This document shows positions 1 through 8,147 of a stretch of 47,070 nt of DNA, piece after piece. The stretch is from positions 1-47,070 of the forward strand of contig MGZB01000045.1 in NCBI GenBank assembly GCA_001801995.1, in the 5' to 3' direction. The DNA comes from Gammaproteobacteria bacterium RIFOXYD12_FULL_61_37. GTDB taxonomy: Bacteria > Pseudomonadota > Gammaproteobacteria > Chromatiales > Chromatiaceae. The position numbers and the translations under genes were made by a program. The number at the start of each line of letters is the position of its first letter. The stretch's first letter is position 1. The notes beneath the pieces are model-generated. The model saw nothing but the letters and a program-made list of their open reading frames with translations, searched no databases and was not told where the DNA came from.

Positions 1-79
1 TGTAAAGGCTATGAGAGGATGCGGTGACGCCTCCAGGGATGGAGGTGGTAGGGCAACGCAGGGAGCAGTTGCCGAGGCA

Positions 80-118
80 CGAACCGCATCATTCGCTGTG
101 GACCAACGATGCGGTTCG
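80..118. repeat. Intergenic inverted repeat downstream of the atpC-like gene
   Basis: CGAACCGCATC (80-90) pairs with GATGCGGTTCG (108-118), leaving a 17-nt loop. The flanking bases resemble palindromes scattered between genes in many proteobacteria. There is no T-run, so it is not an obvious intrinsic terminator. I see no coding sequence in 1-150. Confidence 0.6.
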
Positions 119-150
119 CTATCGCTCACCGGCATCCTACAGCCTCATTA

Positions 151-558
151 TCAGGAATGGGCCACCTTGCCCCACTCCCCGAGACGCTTGAGCAGTTCCC
201 GGTCCATCCGGCGCAGGCTCTCCCTTGTCCCGTGCAGATGCGCCTCCTCGGCCAGGATCTGTTGCTCCAGGGCTGTGCTGATGCGCCCGTAGTCATCGTC
301 CCGCAGGTAGTGCTGGCAGGTCAGGGTCAGCCGGTTGGCGCGAAAATAGAGCAGAGCCCCCGGCAGGGCCAGGTACTGCCAGGGGGACTCCTCTCCAGCG
401 CGGAAACGGGCCAGCCCCATGACCAGCAGGGTCATGAAGCGGGCATGTCCTGCCCGGATGCCGAAGGAGCCCGAGGCGTCCTCGCCGGTGAAGGCGGTCA
501 CCCCATCGATCTCTTCGGCATGGGTGGTATCTTGGAGTCGCAGGCGGAAGTCCTTCAT
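151..558 (-). CDS. F1Fo ATP synthase epsilon subunit-like protein (N-ATPase type, orphan)
   Basis: Encodes about 135 residues. The N-terminal half has the epsilon beta-sandwich pattern, with the family's glycine-rich G-SFGIRAGHARF segment near residue 30. It is followed by a charged helical C-terminal part, as in AtpC of the alternative Na+-type (N-) ATPase. In that complex epsilon sits on the central stalk with gamma. I chose the internal ATG at 558 rather than the upstream one at 603 because homology begins at MKDFRLRL. The usual partners (beta subunit before it, atpQ/R/B/E after it) are absent: valS diverges on one side and a palindrome follows the stop. It therefore looks like an orphan or relic of an N-ATPase operon. 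Family assignment is fairly secure; function in isolation is unknown. Confidence 0.65.
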   Translation of the reverse strand: MKDFRLRLQDTTHAEEIDGVTAFTGEDASGSFGIRAGHARFMTLLVMGLARFRAGEESPWQYLALPGALLYFRANRLTLTCQHYLRDDDYGRISTALEQQILAEEAHLHGTRESLRRMDRELLKRLGEWGKVAHS

Positions 559-705
559 CGGAAATCTCTTACCAGGGTGGCGCCGAACCGCACCAATCGG
601 CACGGGGCGTAAATTTCAGAGGCATCACGAGGCAAGTCTATGACGGCAGGGTGAATATGCAACCATTAGCGGCCCCACCGCGCTAACCCCTTCGCCCCGT
701 TCAGG

Positions 706-711
706 TATAAT
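706..711 (+). promoter_or_regulatory. Likely -10 box of the valS promoter
   Basis: A consensus TATAAT lies 36 bp before the valS ATG in the 604-746 gap. The -35 region about 17 bp upstream (around CTAACC) is weak. Transcription would give a short leader of about 25-30 nt. Confidence 0.45.
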
Positions 712-746
712 CGCGCCCTTGTCTCCGCCCATTACGACCGAGCCCC

Positions 747-3569
747 ATGGAAAAGACCTACGACCCGCACGCCATCGAACAGAAGCTGTATCAGAACTGG
801 GAACGGGAAGGCTATTTCTCGCCGCAGGAGGTTGAGGCCCCGCCTTACTGCATCATGATCCCGCCGCCGAACGTGACCGGCAGCCTGCACATGGGCCACG
901 GCTTCAACAATACGGTGATGGATACTCTGATCCGCTACCACCGCATGAAGGGCGAGCCGACCCTCTGGCAGCCGGGCACGGACCACGCGGGCATCGCCAC
1001 GCAGATGGTGGTGGAGCGGCAGTTGGAGACCGACGGCAAGACCCGTCACGACCTGGGGCGCGAGGCCTTCATCGACCGGGTATGGGAGTGGAAGGGGGAG
1101 TCGGGCGGCAACATCACCCGCCAGTTGCGCCGCCTGGGTTCCTCACTGGATTGGGCAAACGAACGCTTCACCATGGACGAGGGGCTCTCCAACGCGGTGA
1201 AGGAGGTCTTCGTCCGTCTCCATGAGGAGGGGCTGATCTATCGCGGCAAGCGGCTGGTCAACTGGGACCCCAAACTGCACACCGCCGTTTCCGACCTGGA
1301 GGTGTTGTCCGAAGAAGAAAGCGGCAGCCTCTGGCACATGCGCTATCCGCTCTCCAACGGCCAGGGCCATCTGGTGGTGGCCACCACCCGCCCGGAGACG
1401 ATGCTGGGCGACTGCGCCGTGGCGGTCCATCCCGGCGACGAACGCTATAAGCACCTGATCGGCGAGCTGGTGGAGCTGCCCCTGACCGGCCGCCGGATAC
1501 CCATCATCGCCGACGACTATGTGGACCCCGCCTTCGGCACCGGCTGCGTCAAGATCACCCCGGCCCACGACTTCAACGACTATGGCGTCTGGCAGCGCCA
1601 CCGGGACGAAAAGGTCATCTCGGAGATGCCCCACGGCGGCCTGATCAATATCTTCACCCCGGATGCCGCCGTTCGCGCCAATGAACCCGAGGAAGGCAAC
1701 CTGCTGCCCCTGGCTTACATCGGCCTGGATCGTTTCGAGGCGCGCAAGCGCATCGTCGCCGATCTCGACGCCCAGGGGCTGCTGGAAAAGATCCAGGACC
1801 ACAAACTCATGGTGCCGCGCGGCGACCGCTCCGGTGCCGTCATCGAGCCCTTCCTCACCGATCAGTGGTATGTGCGCATCGCGCCCCTGGCCGGTCCGGC
1901 CATCGAGGCGGTGGAATCGGGCCAGATCCGCTTCATCCCCGACAACTGGAAGAACACCTATTACGACTGGATGCGCAACATCCAGGACTGGTGCATCAGC
2001 CGCCAGATCTGGTGGGGGCATCGCATCCCCGCCTGGTACGACGCCGAGGGCAATGTCTATGTGGGCCGGTCGGAGGAAGAGGTCCGTCAGAAGCATGGAC
2101 TGGCCGCCGACTATCCCCTGACCCAGGACGAGGACGTGCTCGACACCTGGTTCAGCTCTGCCCTCTGGCCTTTCTCTACCCTGGGCTGGCCGGAGGATAC
2201 CGAGCGGCTGAAACAGTTCTACCCTACCTCGGTGCTGGTCACGGGCTTCGACATCATCTTCTTCTGGGTCGCCCGCATGATCATGATGGGGCTCAAGTTC
2301 ATGGACGGCGCGGTGCCCTTCCACGAGGTCTACATCCACGGCCTGGTGCGCGATGCCCAGGGCCAGAAGATGTCCAAGTCCAAGGGCAATGTGCTCGACC
2401 CCATTGATCTGATCGATGGCATAGACCTGGATGCACTGGTGCGGAAGCGCACCGGCGGCATGATGCAGCCCCACCTGAGGGAGAAGATCGAGAAACAGAC
2501 CCGCAAGGAGTTCCCGGAGGGTATCCCCGGCTTCGGCGCCGACGCTCTGAGGTTTACCTTCGCAGCCCTCGCCTCCACCGGCCGCGATGTCAATTTCGAC
2601 ATGGGCCGCATCGAGGGCTACCGCAACTTCTGCAACAAGCTGTGGAACGCGGCGCGGTATGTGTTGATGAACACTGAAGGACAGGATTGTGGAGTCGCCG
2701 ACGGTGAGGTGGAACTCTCCGCCGCCGACCGCTGGATTCTGTCGCGCCTGCAAGAGACCATCGCCAGCGTGCGCGACTCCCTGGACGGCTACCGCTTCGA
2801 CCACGCCGCCCAGGCCATCTATGAATTTACCTGGAACCAGTATTGCGACTGGTATCTGGAACTCTCCAAGCCGGTGCTCAATAGCGCCGCAGCTTCTGAA
2901 GCAGCCAAGCGCGGCACCCGCCGCACCCTGGTCCAGGTGCTGGAGACCCTGCTGCGCCTGGTCCATCCCATGATGCCTTTCATCACCGAGGAGATCTGGC
3001 AACAGGTGAAACCCTTGGCAGGGGTTTCGGGAACTACGCTGATGCTCCAGCCCTATCCCATTGCCGACAACAGCCTGATCGACCCCGCCGCCAGCGCCGA
3101 GATGGAGTGGGTGAAGCAGTTCATCCTCGGCATCCGCAAGATCAAGGGCGAGATGAACATCGCCCCCGGCAAGCCGGTCCCGGTGCTGCTGGCCGACGCC
3201 AATGCCCTGGACCGCGACTGGGCCGGAAAGGCGCGGCCCTACCTCGACTTCCTGGCCCGCACCGAATCGGTCGAGATCCTGGCCGAGGGCGACGAGGGGC
3301 CGGAATCGGCCATGGCCCTGGTGGGTCGCATGAAGGTGCTGATCCCCATGGCCGGGCTCATCGACAAGGCCGCAGAGCAAGCCCGCCTGGAGAAGGAGAT
3401 CGGCCGCCTGCGCGACGACATGACCCGCACCGAAGGCAAGCTGCAAAACCCCAGCTTCGTGGACAAGGCCCCCGAGGCGGTGGTCAAAAAGGAACGGGAC
3501 AAGCTGGAAGCGGCCGGGGCGGCCCTGGCCAATCTGGAGGCCCAGTTGGAGAAGATTCGCGCCCTGTAG
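747..3569 (+). CDS. valS: Valyl-tRNA synthetase
   Basis: Class I aminoacyl-tRNA synthetase of 940 residues that charges tRNA-Val in the cytoplasm. The HIGH signature reads HMGH at residues 48-51, after PPPNVTGSL. The KMSKS signature is intact at 541-545. Between them lies the editing (CP1) domain, with the [10 protein letters not shown] motif that contacts mischarged threonine. The C-terminus ends in the Val-type coiled-coil arm ([15 protein letters not shown] onward). Length matches bacterial ValRS. An insertion of about 25 residues after the KMSKS loop ([14 protein letters not shown] region) is seen in many proteobacterial ValRS. The stop codon TAG is the first triplet of a 74-bp palindromic repeat. 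The tRNA-Val(GAC) it would charge lies at 27.3 kb. Confidence 0.98.
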   Translation: MEKTYDPHAIEQKLYQNWEREGYFSPQEVEAPPYCIMIPPPNVTGSLHMGHGFNNTVMDTLIRYHRMKGEPTLWQPGTDHAGIATQMVVERQLETDGKTRHDLGREAFIDRVWEWKGESGGNITRQLRRLGSSLDWANERFTMDEGLSNAVKEVFVRLHEEGLIYRGKRLVNWDPKLHTAVSDLEVLSEEESGSLWHMRYPLSNGQGHLVVATTRPETMLGDCAVAVHPGDERYKHLIGELVELPLTGRRIPIIADDYVDPAFGTGCVKITPAHDFNDYGVWQRHRDEKVISEMPHGGLINIFTPDAAVRANEPEEGNLLPLAYIGLDRFEARKRIVADLDAQGLLEKIQDHKLMVPRGDRSGAVIEPFLTDQWYVRIAPLAGPAIEAVESGQIRFIPDNWKNTYYDWMRNIQDWCISRQIWWGHRIPAWYDAEGNVYVGRSEEEVRQKHGLAADYPLTQDEDVLDTWFSSALWPFSTLGWPEDTERLKQFYPTSVLVTGFDIIFFWVARMIMMGLKFMDGAVPFHEVYIHGLVRDAQGQKMSKSKGNVLDPIDLIDGIDLDALVRKRTGGMMQPHLREKIEKQTRKEFPEGIPGFGADALRFTFAALASTGRDVNFDMGRIEGYRNFCNKLWNAARYVLMNTEGQDCGVADGEVELSAADRWILSRLQETIASVRDSLDGYRFDHAAQAIYEFTWNQYCDWYLELSKPVLNSAAASEAAKRGTRRTLVQVLETLLRLVHPMMPFITEEIWQQVKPLAGVSGTTLMLQPYPIADNSLIDPAASAEMEWVKQFILGIRKIKGEMNIAPGKPVPVLLADANALDRDWAGKARPYLDFLARTESVEILAEGDEGPESAMALVGRMKVLIPMAGLIDKAAEQARLEKEIGRLRDDMTRTEGKLQNPSFVDKAPEAVVKKERDKLEAAGAALANLEAQLEKIRAL

Positions 3570-3640
3570 GTTGGGTTAGGCGCGCAAATTCAATGTCGTT
3601 GCTGGTCCAGTAAGGCCGGTGCGCGCCGTAACCCAACCTA
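3567..3640. repeat. Palindromic intergenic repeat including the valS stop codon
   Basis: TAGGTTGGGTTAGGCGCGC (3567-3585) is mirrored by GCGCGCCGTAACCCAACCTA (3621-3640). The arms are imperfect and the spacer is about 35 bp. It belongs to a dispersed family: an eroded copy lies at 9646-9704. The valS stop TAG is formed by the first three bases of the repeat. It could act as a bidirectional hairpin between valS and the symporter gene. Confidence 0.7.
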
Positions 3641-3673
3641 CCATTTCATCCCCCAACAGCGAGTGGATAACCC

Positions 3674-5032
3674 GTGGAAACGATCATAAATCTTCTAATG
3701 GACCTGAACGGCCTGCTCAAGGGGCCTGTCATGTTGATACTCCTGGTAGGTGTGGGTCTTTTTCTCACCCTCGGGCTCTATTTACTGCCGATTCGGGGGT
3801 TGGGCTACGGCTTCCGCATGCTCTGGCAGGGCCGGAAGCCGTCCCAGGAAGGGGATATCACCCCCTTCAACGCCCTGATGCTTTCACTCTCCTCGACCAT
3901 CGGCATCGGCAGCATCGCCGGCGTCGCCACGGCCATTGCCATCGGCGGCCCCGGCGCGGTCTTCTGGATGTGGTGCGCGGCCCTGATCGGCACAGCGCTC
4001 AGGTATGCGGAGACGGTGCTGGCGGTCCATTTTCGCGAGCGGAACGAAGAGGGCCATTATGTCGGCGGCCCCATGTACTACATCAAAAATGGCCTGGGCC
4101 ATAGCTGGGGCTGGCTGGCCGGCTTTTTTGCCCTGTTCGCCCTCCTGGCGGGGTTCGGCATTGGGAACATGGTGCCGGTCAACGCCCTGGCCGGCATCCT
4201 CAAGGCCAACTTGGGCATTCCCTTCTTTCTGACCGGGGCAGTCCTGGCGGGAGGGGTGTTCTTCATCATCAGAGGAGGCGTCCAGCGCCTCGCCGGGATC
4301 GCCGGAATACTGACCCCGCTGATGGTCGGCCTTTACCTGATTGGCGGATTGATCCTTATCATCTCCAACATCGACATGCTGCCCGGCGCCATCCTTCTCA
4401 TCATCAAGCATGCCTTTACCCCGGTCGCGGCCACCGGGGGCTTTACCGGCACGACGGTGATGCTGACGCTGCGCTGGGGCCTGACACAGGGCTTCGGCAT
4501 GACGCAGGGCTCCGCCAATGAGACAGCGCTGGGCACGTCTTCCATCGCCCAGGCTGCCGCGCAAACCGATGAGCCGGTTCGCCAAGGCACCATCGCCATG
4601 CTGAGCAACTTCATCGACACCATCGTTCTCTGCACCGTCACGGCACTGGCGATCATTGTTTCAGGTGAGTGGAGCAGCGGCAAAACAGGCTTCGACCTGA
4701 CTGCTTCGGCCTTCGCCACCGGCCTGCCGGGCCTCGGCTCTCTCCTCATCACGATCAGCATGGCCGCCTTCGCCTTCAGTACCCTTCTGGGTTGGAGCCT
4801 TTATGCCGAACGCTGTTCCGAATATCTGTTCGGCAGCCACAGCATCGATCGTTTCCGCATCACTTGGGTGGTCTTCGTCCTCGCCGGGGCTCAGATCGAT
4901 ATCAACCTGATCTGGCTCATCACGGACACCTTCAGCGCCCTCATGGCCATACCCAACCTGATCGCGCTCGTACTGCTGAGCCCGATCGTGTTCCATCTGA
5001 CCCACGACTATTTCGACCGCAAACACGGGTAG
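3674..5032 (+). CDS. Alanine/glycine:cation symporter (AGCS family)
   Basis: Inner-membrane amino acid carrier of 452 residues, the usual AGCS length, expected to take up alanine or glycine with Na+. Family marks are PMYYIKNGLG, about a third of the way in, and the run GSANETALGTSSIAQAA followed by QGTIAMLSNFIDTIV in the second half. These are the conserved cation/substrate-binding helices of AlsT/AgcS proteins. About ten hydrophobic segments are visible. Translation starts at a GTG (3674) giving METIINLLMDL; the ribosome site is weak (GAGTGGA). It follows valS after the palindromic repeat and is probably a separate unit. Substrate within the family cannot be told from sequence alone. Confidence 0.9.
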   Translation: METIINLLMDLNGLLKGPVMLILLVGVGLFLTLGLYLLPIRGLGYGFRMLWQGRKPSQEGDITPFNALMLSLSSTIGIGSIAGVATAIAIGGPGAVFWMWCAALIGTALRYAETVLAVHFRERNEEGHYVGGPMYYIKNGLGHSWGWLAGFFALFALLAGFGIGNMVPVNALAGILKANLGIPFFLTGAVLAGGVFFIIRGGVQRLAGIAGILTPLMVGLYLIGGLILIISNIDMLPGAILLIIKHAFTPVAATGGFTGTTVMLTLRWGLTQGFGMTQGSANETALGTSSIAQAAAQTDEPVRQGTIAMLSNFIDTIVLCTVTALAIIVSGEWSSGKTGFDLTASAFATGLPGLGSLLITISMAAFAFSTLLGWSLYAERCSEYLFGSHSIDRFRITWVVFVLAGAQIDINLIWLITDTFSALMAIPNLIALVLLSPIVFHLTHDYFDRKHG

Positions 5033-5038
5033 GCCGCC

Positions 5039-6733
5039 CTACAGAAGGCGGGTCCGGCTGAGAAGGGCGGGGGTGCCGGGGGTATAGGCGTCCCGGTCCC
5101 AATCGGCCCGGTGGGTCTTGAGGACCAGGGCGTAATCCTTGGCTGCGGCCTCCCTTCGGAACGAACCGGTCCCTTCCTCCGCCTTTCGCGGATGGGAGAG
5201 GTCCCAGATGGCGCGGGCGCGGAAGTGTTCGTAGAGCCGCATGAACTCGGCCACGTAGACCTCGGCCAGCCGCCGGTTACCCTTGATCTCCAAGAGATTC
5301 TCATCGTTGTTGATGGAGGAGTTGCGGCTGAAATTGGCCGATCCGGTGTAGATCACCGGATGGTCCGTGTCGCCGTCGATGAGGATGAATTTATGGTGGA
5401 TCTGGACCGGCCATGGCCTCTCGCCAGGCTCCTTGCCAGCCGCGTACCGGCTCACGTCGATGGTGTAAAGCTCCGGCAGGAAGCCGCGCGGGGCGTCGTC
5501 CTTGCCGAAGTAGCCGTATTTGAGGATCTTCCTGTCCTTGCGCGAGCGGTGATAAAGCTCGACCGCGATCGCCGAACTCTCTTCGCCGGGTTTGGGGATG
5601 CTGTTGAGCATGCCGTGCAGGATCTTGCCGTTGTCCCCGGCGGCGAGGATCGCCTTCAGCAGGCCCGCATCGGTGGGGGAGTAGGCGCAGAAGAGCACCG
5701 AGGAGCGGGCCTCGTTCACTGCCTGGATGACGCTGTCCAGCGCCTCCCGGTTCCGGGTCTTCTCCGGCGAGAAGAAGAGGCGGATGGCGCTGCCCGGCAC
5801 GTCGTCGATCTCCAGCCAACTGGCCAGGCCGCTGATCTCTCTCTTGGGCCTGTCCTGTGCGAGCAGCTCGAAACGCCCCGCGTAGGCCTTTGCCAATTGC
5901 GCCGAGTGAAAGACATGAAGGAGATTGGCCTGGGTGGTGAGCCCCTCGGGGGTGAAGTTGGCCGAGCCCATGAGGACCGCCTCGCCTTGGCCGTTCCGCT
6001 CGCGCACCAGGAACTTGTTGTGCATCAGGGTGCCTTCGAAACGGGCCTTGGTCTCGACATTCGGGCCGAGCGGTTCGGCATCCAGGGCCTTCCGGCTCTC
6101 CTGCTCCTTGGTGTCCTCGTGGTAGACGATCCGCCCCCTTCCCCCGAAATTTCGAAGAAGCGGCAGGACCCAGCGCCGGTCGGTGAGGTGGTAGATGGCG
6201 CAGCGGAAGCTGTCGGCGCCGTCGAGAATGGCGGGAAAGGCGTCCTGAATGCCGTCGGCCAGCCAATCCATCTGTCCTTCCAGACTCGCCCCCTTTTTCA
6301 CCAGCCGGGCGAAGCTCTGGGAACTGACCACGGCGCGGTTGAAATAGGTGGCGATGGCGCCCTCGCGGTGCTGGGGGATGGTCAGGGTGATCTCACCGGC
6401 ATCATCCTCAACCAACCGCAAGTCATCGGCGCCGCTGCCCCGGACCGGAATGACCCGGTAACGGAAGCTCCGGCCCCGGTCCTTTTCGTCGATGCCACCG
6501 TCCCACCAGTGGAATTTCTGGAAGGGGGCCTGGCTGCTGGGTTTGGGCTGGGCATCGGGCGTCAGGGGTCTGAAATCGAGCTTGTTCTCCAGCCAGCTCG
6601 TCTCTCTACCCTCATAACCCGGCGACCGCTGGATGGCGAAGCCGAGGAAATCCTCGTGCCGGCCGCCGTCCGGCCAGTCGAAGGCCAACAGGACGCAACC
6701 GGGGCTGGCGTAGGCACGACCTCGAACTTTCAT
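5039..6733 (-). CDS. Phospholipase D-fold (HKD) protein, probable nuclease or lipid hydrolase
   Basis: 564 residues with two PLD half-sites. The first is HNKFLVRE (H238-x-K240-x4-E245) followed by GSANFT. The second is HHKFILID (H446-x-K448-x4-D453) followed by GSANFS. In this superfamily the two HKD motifs form one active site with a covalent phospho-His intermediate, acting on phospholipids or on DNA. The first motif has Glu where Asp is canonical. The first 150 or so residues form an uncharacterised N-terminal domain, and there is no signal peptide, so a cytoplasmic nuclease-like role is plausible. It ends 6 bp from the convergent symporter stop. Two more minus-strand genes follow upstream (6897-9542); the 163-bp gap with a palindrome argues against tight operon coupling. 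Confidence 0.8.
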   Translation of the reverse strand: MKVRGRAYASPGCVLLAFDWPDGGRHEDFLGFAIQRSPGYEGRETSWLENKLDFRPLTPDAQPKPSSQAPFQKFHWWDGGIDEKDRGRSFRYRVIPVRGSGADDLRLVEDDAGEITLTIPQHREGAIATYFNRAVVSSQSFARLVKKGASLEGQMDWLADGIQDAFPAILDGADSFRCAIYHLTDRRWVLPLLRNFGGRGRIVYHEDTKEQESRKALDAEPLGPNVETKARFEGTLMHNKFLVRERNGQGEAVLMGSANFTPEGLTTQANLLHVFHSAQLAKAYAGRFELLAQDRPKREISGLASWLEIDDVPGSAIRLFFSPEKTRNREALDSVIQAVNEARSSVLFCAYSPTDAGLLKAILAAGDNGKILHGMLNSIPKPGEESSAIAVELYHRSRKDRKILKYGYFGKDDAPRGFLPELYTIDVSRYAAGKEPGERPWPVQIHHKFILIDGDTDHPVIYTGSANFSRNSSINNDENLLEIKGNRRLAEVYVAEFMRLYEHFRARAIWDLSHPRKAEEGTGSFRREAAAKDYALVLKTHRADWDRDAYTPGTPALLSRTRLL

Positions 6734-6764
6734 GGACGATCTCCCTTATCGTGAAAATCAGTGT

Positions 6765-6809
6765 GTAGGTCGCCCTTTAGGGCGACAGTCGGCCTGAAGG
6801 CCGACCTAC
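6765..6809. repeat. Intergenic palindromic repeat (GTAGGTCG/CGACCTAC type)
   Basis: GTAGGTCG at the left end pairs with CGACCTAC at the right end. Two inner stems (CGCCCTTTAGGGCG and GGCCTGAAGGCC) lie between them. The double-hairpin design is typical of dispersed REP-like elements. It occupies the gap between two minus-strand genes. Confidence 0.65.
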
Positions 6810-6896
6810 GTTAGCGTTTTCATTCTCCGGGGTGGCGGATCTCTATGATTGCTACGGTTTGCACGGGATTATTGAGCGGAGTTTTTGGGGCTGTCC

Positions 6897-7907
6897 TCAA
6901 CAGGAGTAGCCCCGCGACAGAGGGATCTCCGTCGAGGCCGGATCGACCTGATTGCCGTCGAAGAAGCCAGCGATCTGTTCGCCCGCGTCGCCATCGGCCA
7001 TGAATTTCGCCGGGTTGCGTGTGGCCTCCCGGCGCAACCGGTTGAGGTGGCTGAAGATGAGCCATTCGTCGTGGGAGCCCAGGCTGAAGTTGGCGCTGGC
7101 CCGCAGGCCGTAGTAACGGAGGAAGTCGCTACGGAGCAGGGTCCAGTCGCGCAGCGCGCCGTCCTTGTCCTTGAACTCCTCGCCCTTTTGGTTGCACCGG
7201 CTGAGCTCGTCCCAGTCCAGGGGCTTGCGGAATTTGGCGCGGAAATCGGCGTCCGTGGCGTATTTGCGGGCGAAATAGGCCTGGACCCCCGCCGTCAGGC
7301 TGTCGCCCTCGGCCAGGAAGAAGGACTGGACATCCTTCGGCCCCAGAAAATAGTAGGCGTCGAAATACTGGCCCGTATTCAGCAGCGCCCCGGCGATGTC
7401 CCGCTCACCGACCCTGCCGCCGTTCTCGACCAGGACCCGCGTCCACATGCGCATGTAGTCGCCCCCGGCCGGGGCGGCCTGCTTGCGCAACAGGGCGATG
7501 TCGATGCCGAGCTGTTCCGCGTGCCGGTTCATCAGCCCGGTCCCGGCCTTGGATTCGAGCTGATATTGGGCCGGGTTGAGTATCCAGAAGCCCTCGCCCC
7601 AGCGCTGTAGCAGCGTCCGTTCCGCATGCTTGGCGATGTCCACGTTGGTGCCCGAATAGCCGCCGCCGCGCGAGCTGATGGGGCAGCTCAGGTAGACCAC
7701 CAGCTTGCCCTCGGCCTTGGCGCGGCGGATGTCGGAGGCGATCAGCTCAATCTGTTTCTCGAAGATGTCGAACCAGGGACCCGTATGCCAGAGGTATCTC
7801 ATGGGAAAACCGGGGACCGGCTCCTGGGGCTCCGGGATCATCCCCTTCGCCTGCGCCTCGGTGAAGCCCTTGGACCACTTCTTCGAATCCGGTTTGCTGT
7901 TCTTCAT
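6897..7907 (-). CDS. Hypothetical protein with Rossmann-like (nucleoside deoxyribosyltransferase-like) N-terminal region
   Basis: 336 residues from the ATG at 7907, which has a good ribosome site (AAGGAG, 6-nt spacer). The longer reading frame up to 8105 runs through a dispersed repeat and is not used here. A hydrophobic strand followed by small residues (VVYLSCPISSRGGG), then N-x-DIA and a FWILNPAQYQ strand, recalls nucleoside 2-deoxyribosyltransferase/DUF4406 folds, which share ancestry with TIR-like enzymes. This is a pattern match only. The C-terminal half (FDAYYFLGPKDV, DWDELSRCN) is unfamiliar. No signal peptide or membrane segment is visible. It lies between the PLD-fold gene and the MfnB-like gene on the same strand, so the three may be functionally linked. 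Confidence 0.55.
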   Translation of the reverse strand: MKNSKPDSKKWSKGFTEAQAKGMIPEPQEPVPGFPMRYLWHTGPWFDIFEKQIELIASDIRRAKAEGKLVVYLSCPISSRGGGYSGTNVDIAKHAERTLLQRWGEGFWILNPAQYQLESKAGTGLMNRHAEQLGIDIALLRKQAAPAGGDYMRMWTRVLVENGGRVGERDIAGALLNTGQYFDAYYFLGPKDVQSFFLAEGDSLTAGVQAYFARKYATDADFRAKFRKPLDWDELSRCNQKGEEFKDKDGALRDWTLLRSDFLRYYGLRASANFSLGSHDEWLIFSHLNRLRREATRNPAKFMADGDAGEQIAGFFDGNQVDPASTEIPLSRGYSC

Positions 7908-7943
7908 CCGTAACTCCTTGTTTAACGCTAATAACCTCTGTTT

Positions 7944-8141
7944 AACCGCGAAGGACGCAAAGAACGCTAAGGAAAACAATCCGATGCATTTGTTCGGCGC
8001 ATCCCTGCGCCTCACCCCTCCGGGGCTGGCGCGAAAACCCGCTCCCGACGGTTTTTTGTCTATGCCCACACCGTCCTGGTCAGGAACAAAACCTCGACAA
8101 GCCAATGAAATCCTTTGCGTTCCTTCGCGTCCTTTGCGGTT
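7944..8141. repeat. Dispersed ~200-bp MITE-like element, copy 1
   Basis: Ends are imperfect inverted repeats of the form AACCGCGAAGGACGCAAAG and its mirror CTTCGCGTCCTTTGCGGTT. The interior carries the segment TTCGGCGCATCCCTGCGCC followed by a CCCCTCCGGGG palindrome and GACGGTTTTTTGT. The same sequence occurs in the opposite orientation at 44507-44770. It fills most of the gap between two minus-strand genes and creates false N-terminal reading-frame extensions. Confidence 0.75.
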
Positions 8142-8147
8142 TATGGG

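Noticed and set aside
1143..3446. 767-codon open frame antisense to valS
   Set aside because: It mirrors valS codon structure in GC-rich DNA; no family resemblance and valS is certain on the other strand.
5111..6754. 547-codon frame antisense to the PLD-fold gene
   Set aside because: The opposite strand encodes two HKD motifs; this frame has no recognisable domain.
7908..8105. N-terminal extension of the 336-residue hypothetical protein
   Set aside because: The extension is the dispersed repeat; a good ribosome site and ATG lie at 7907.
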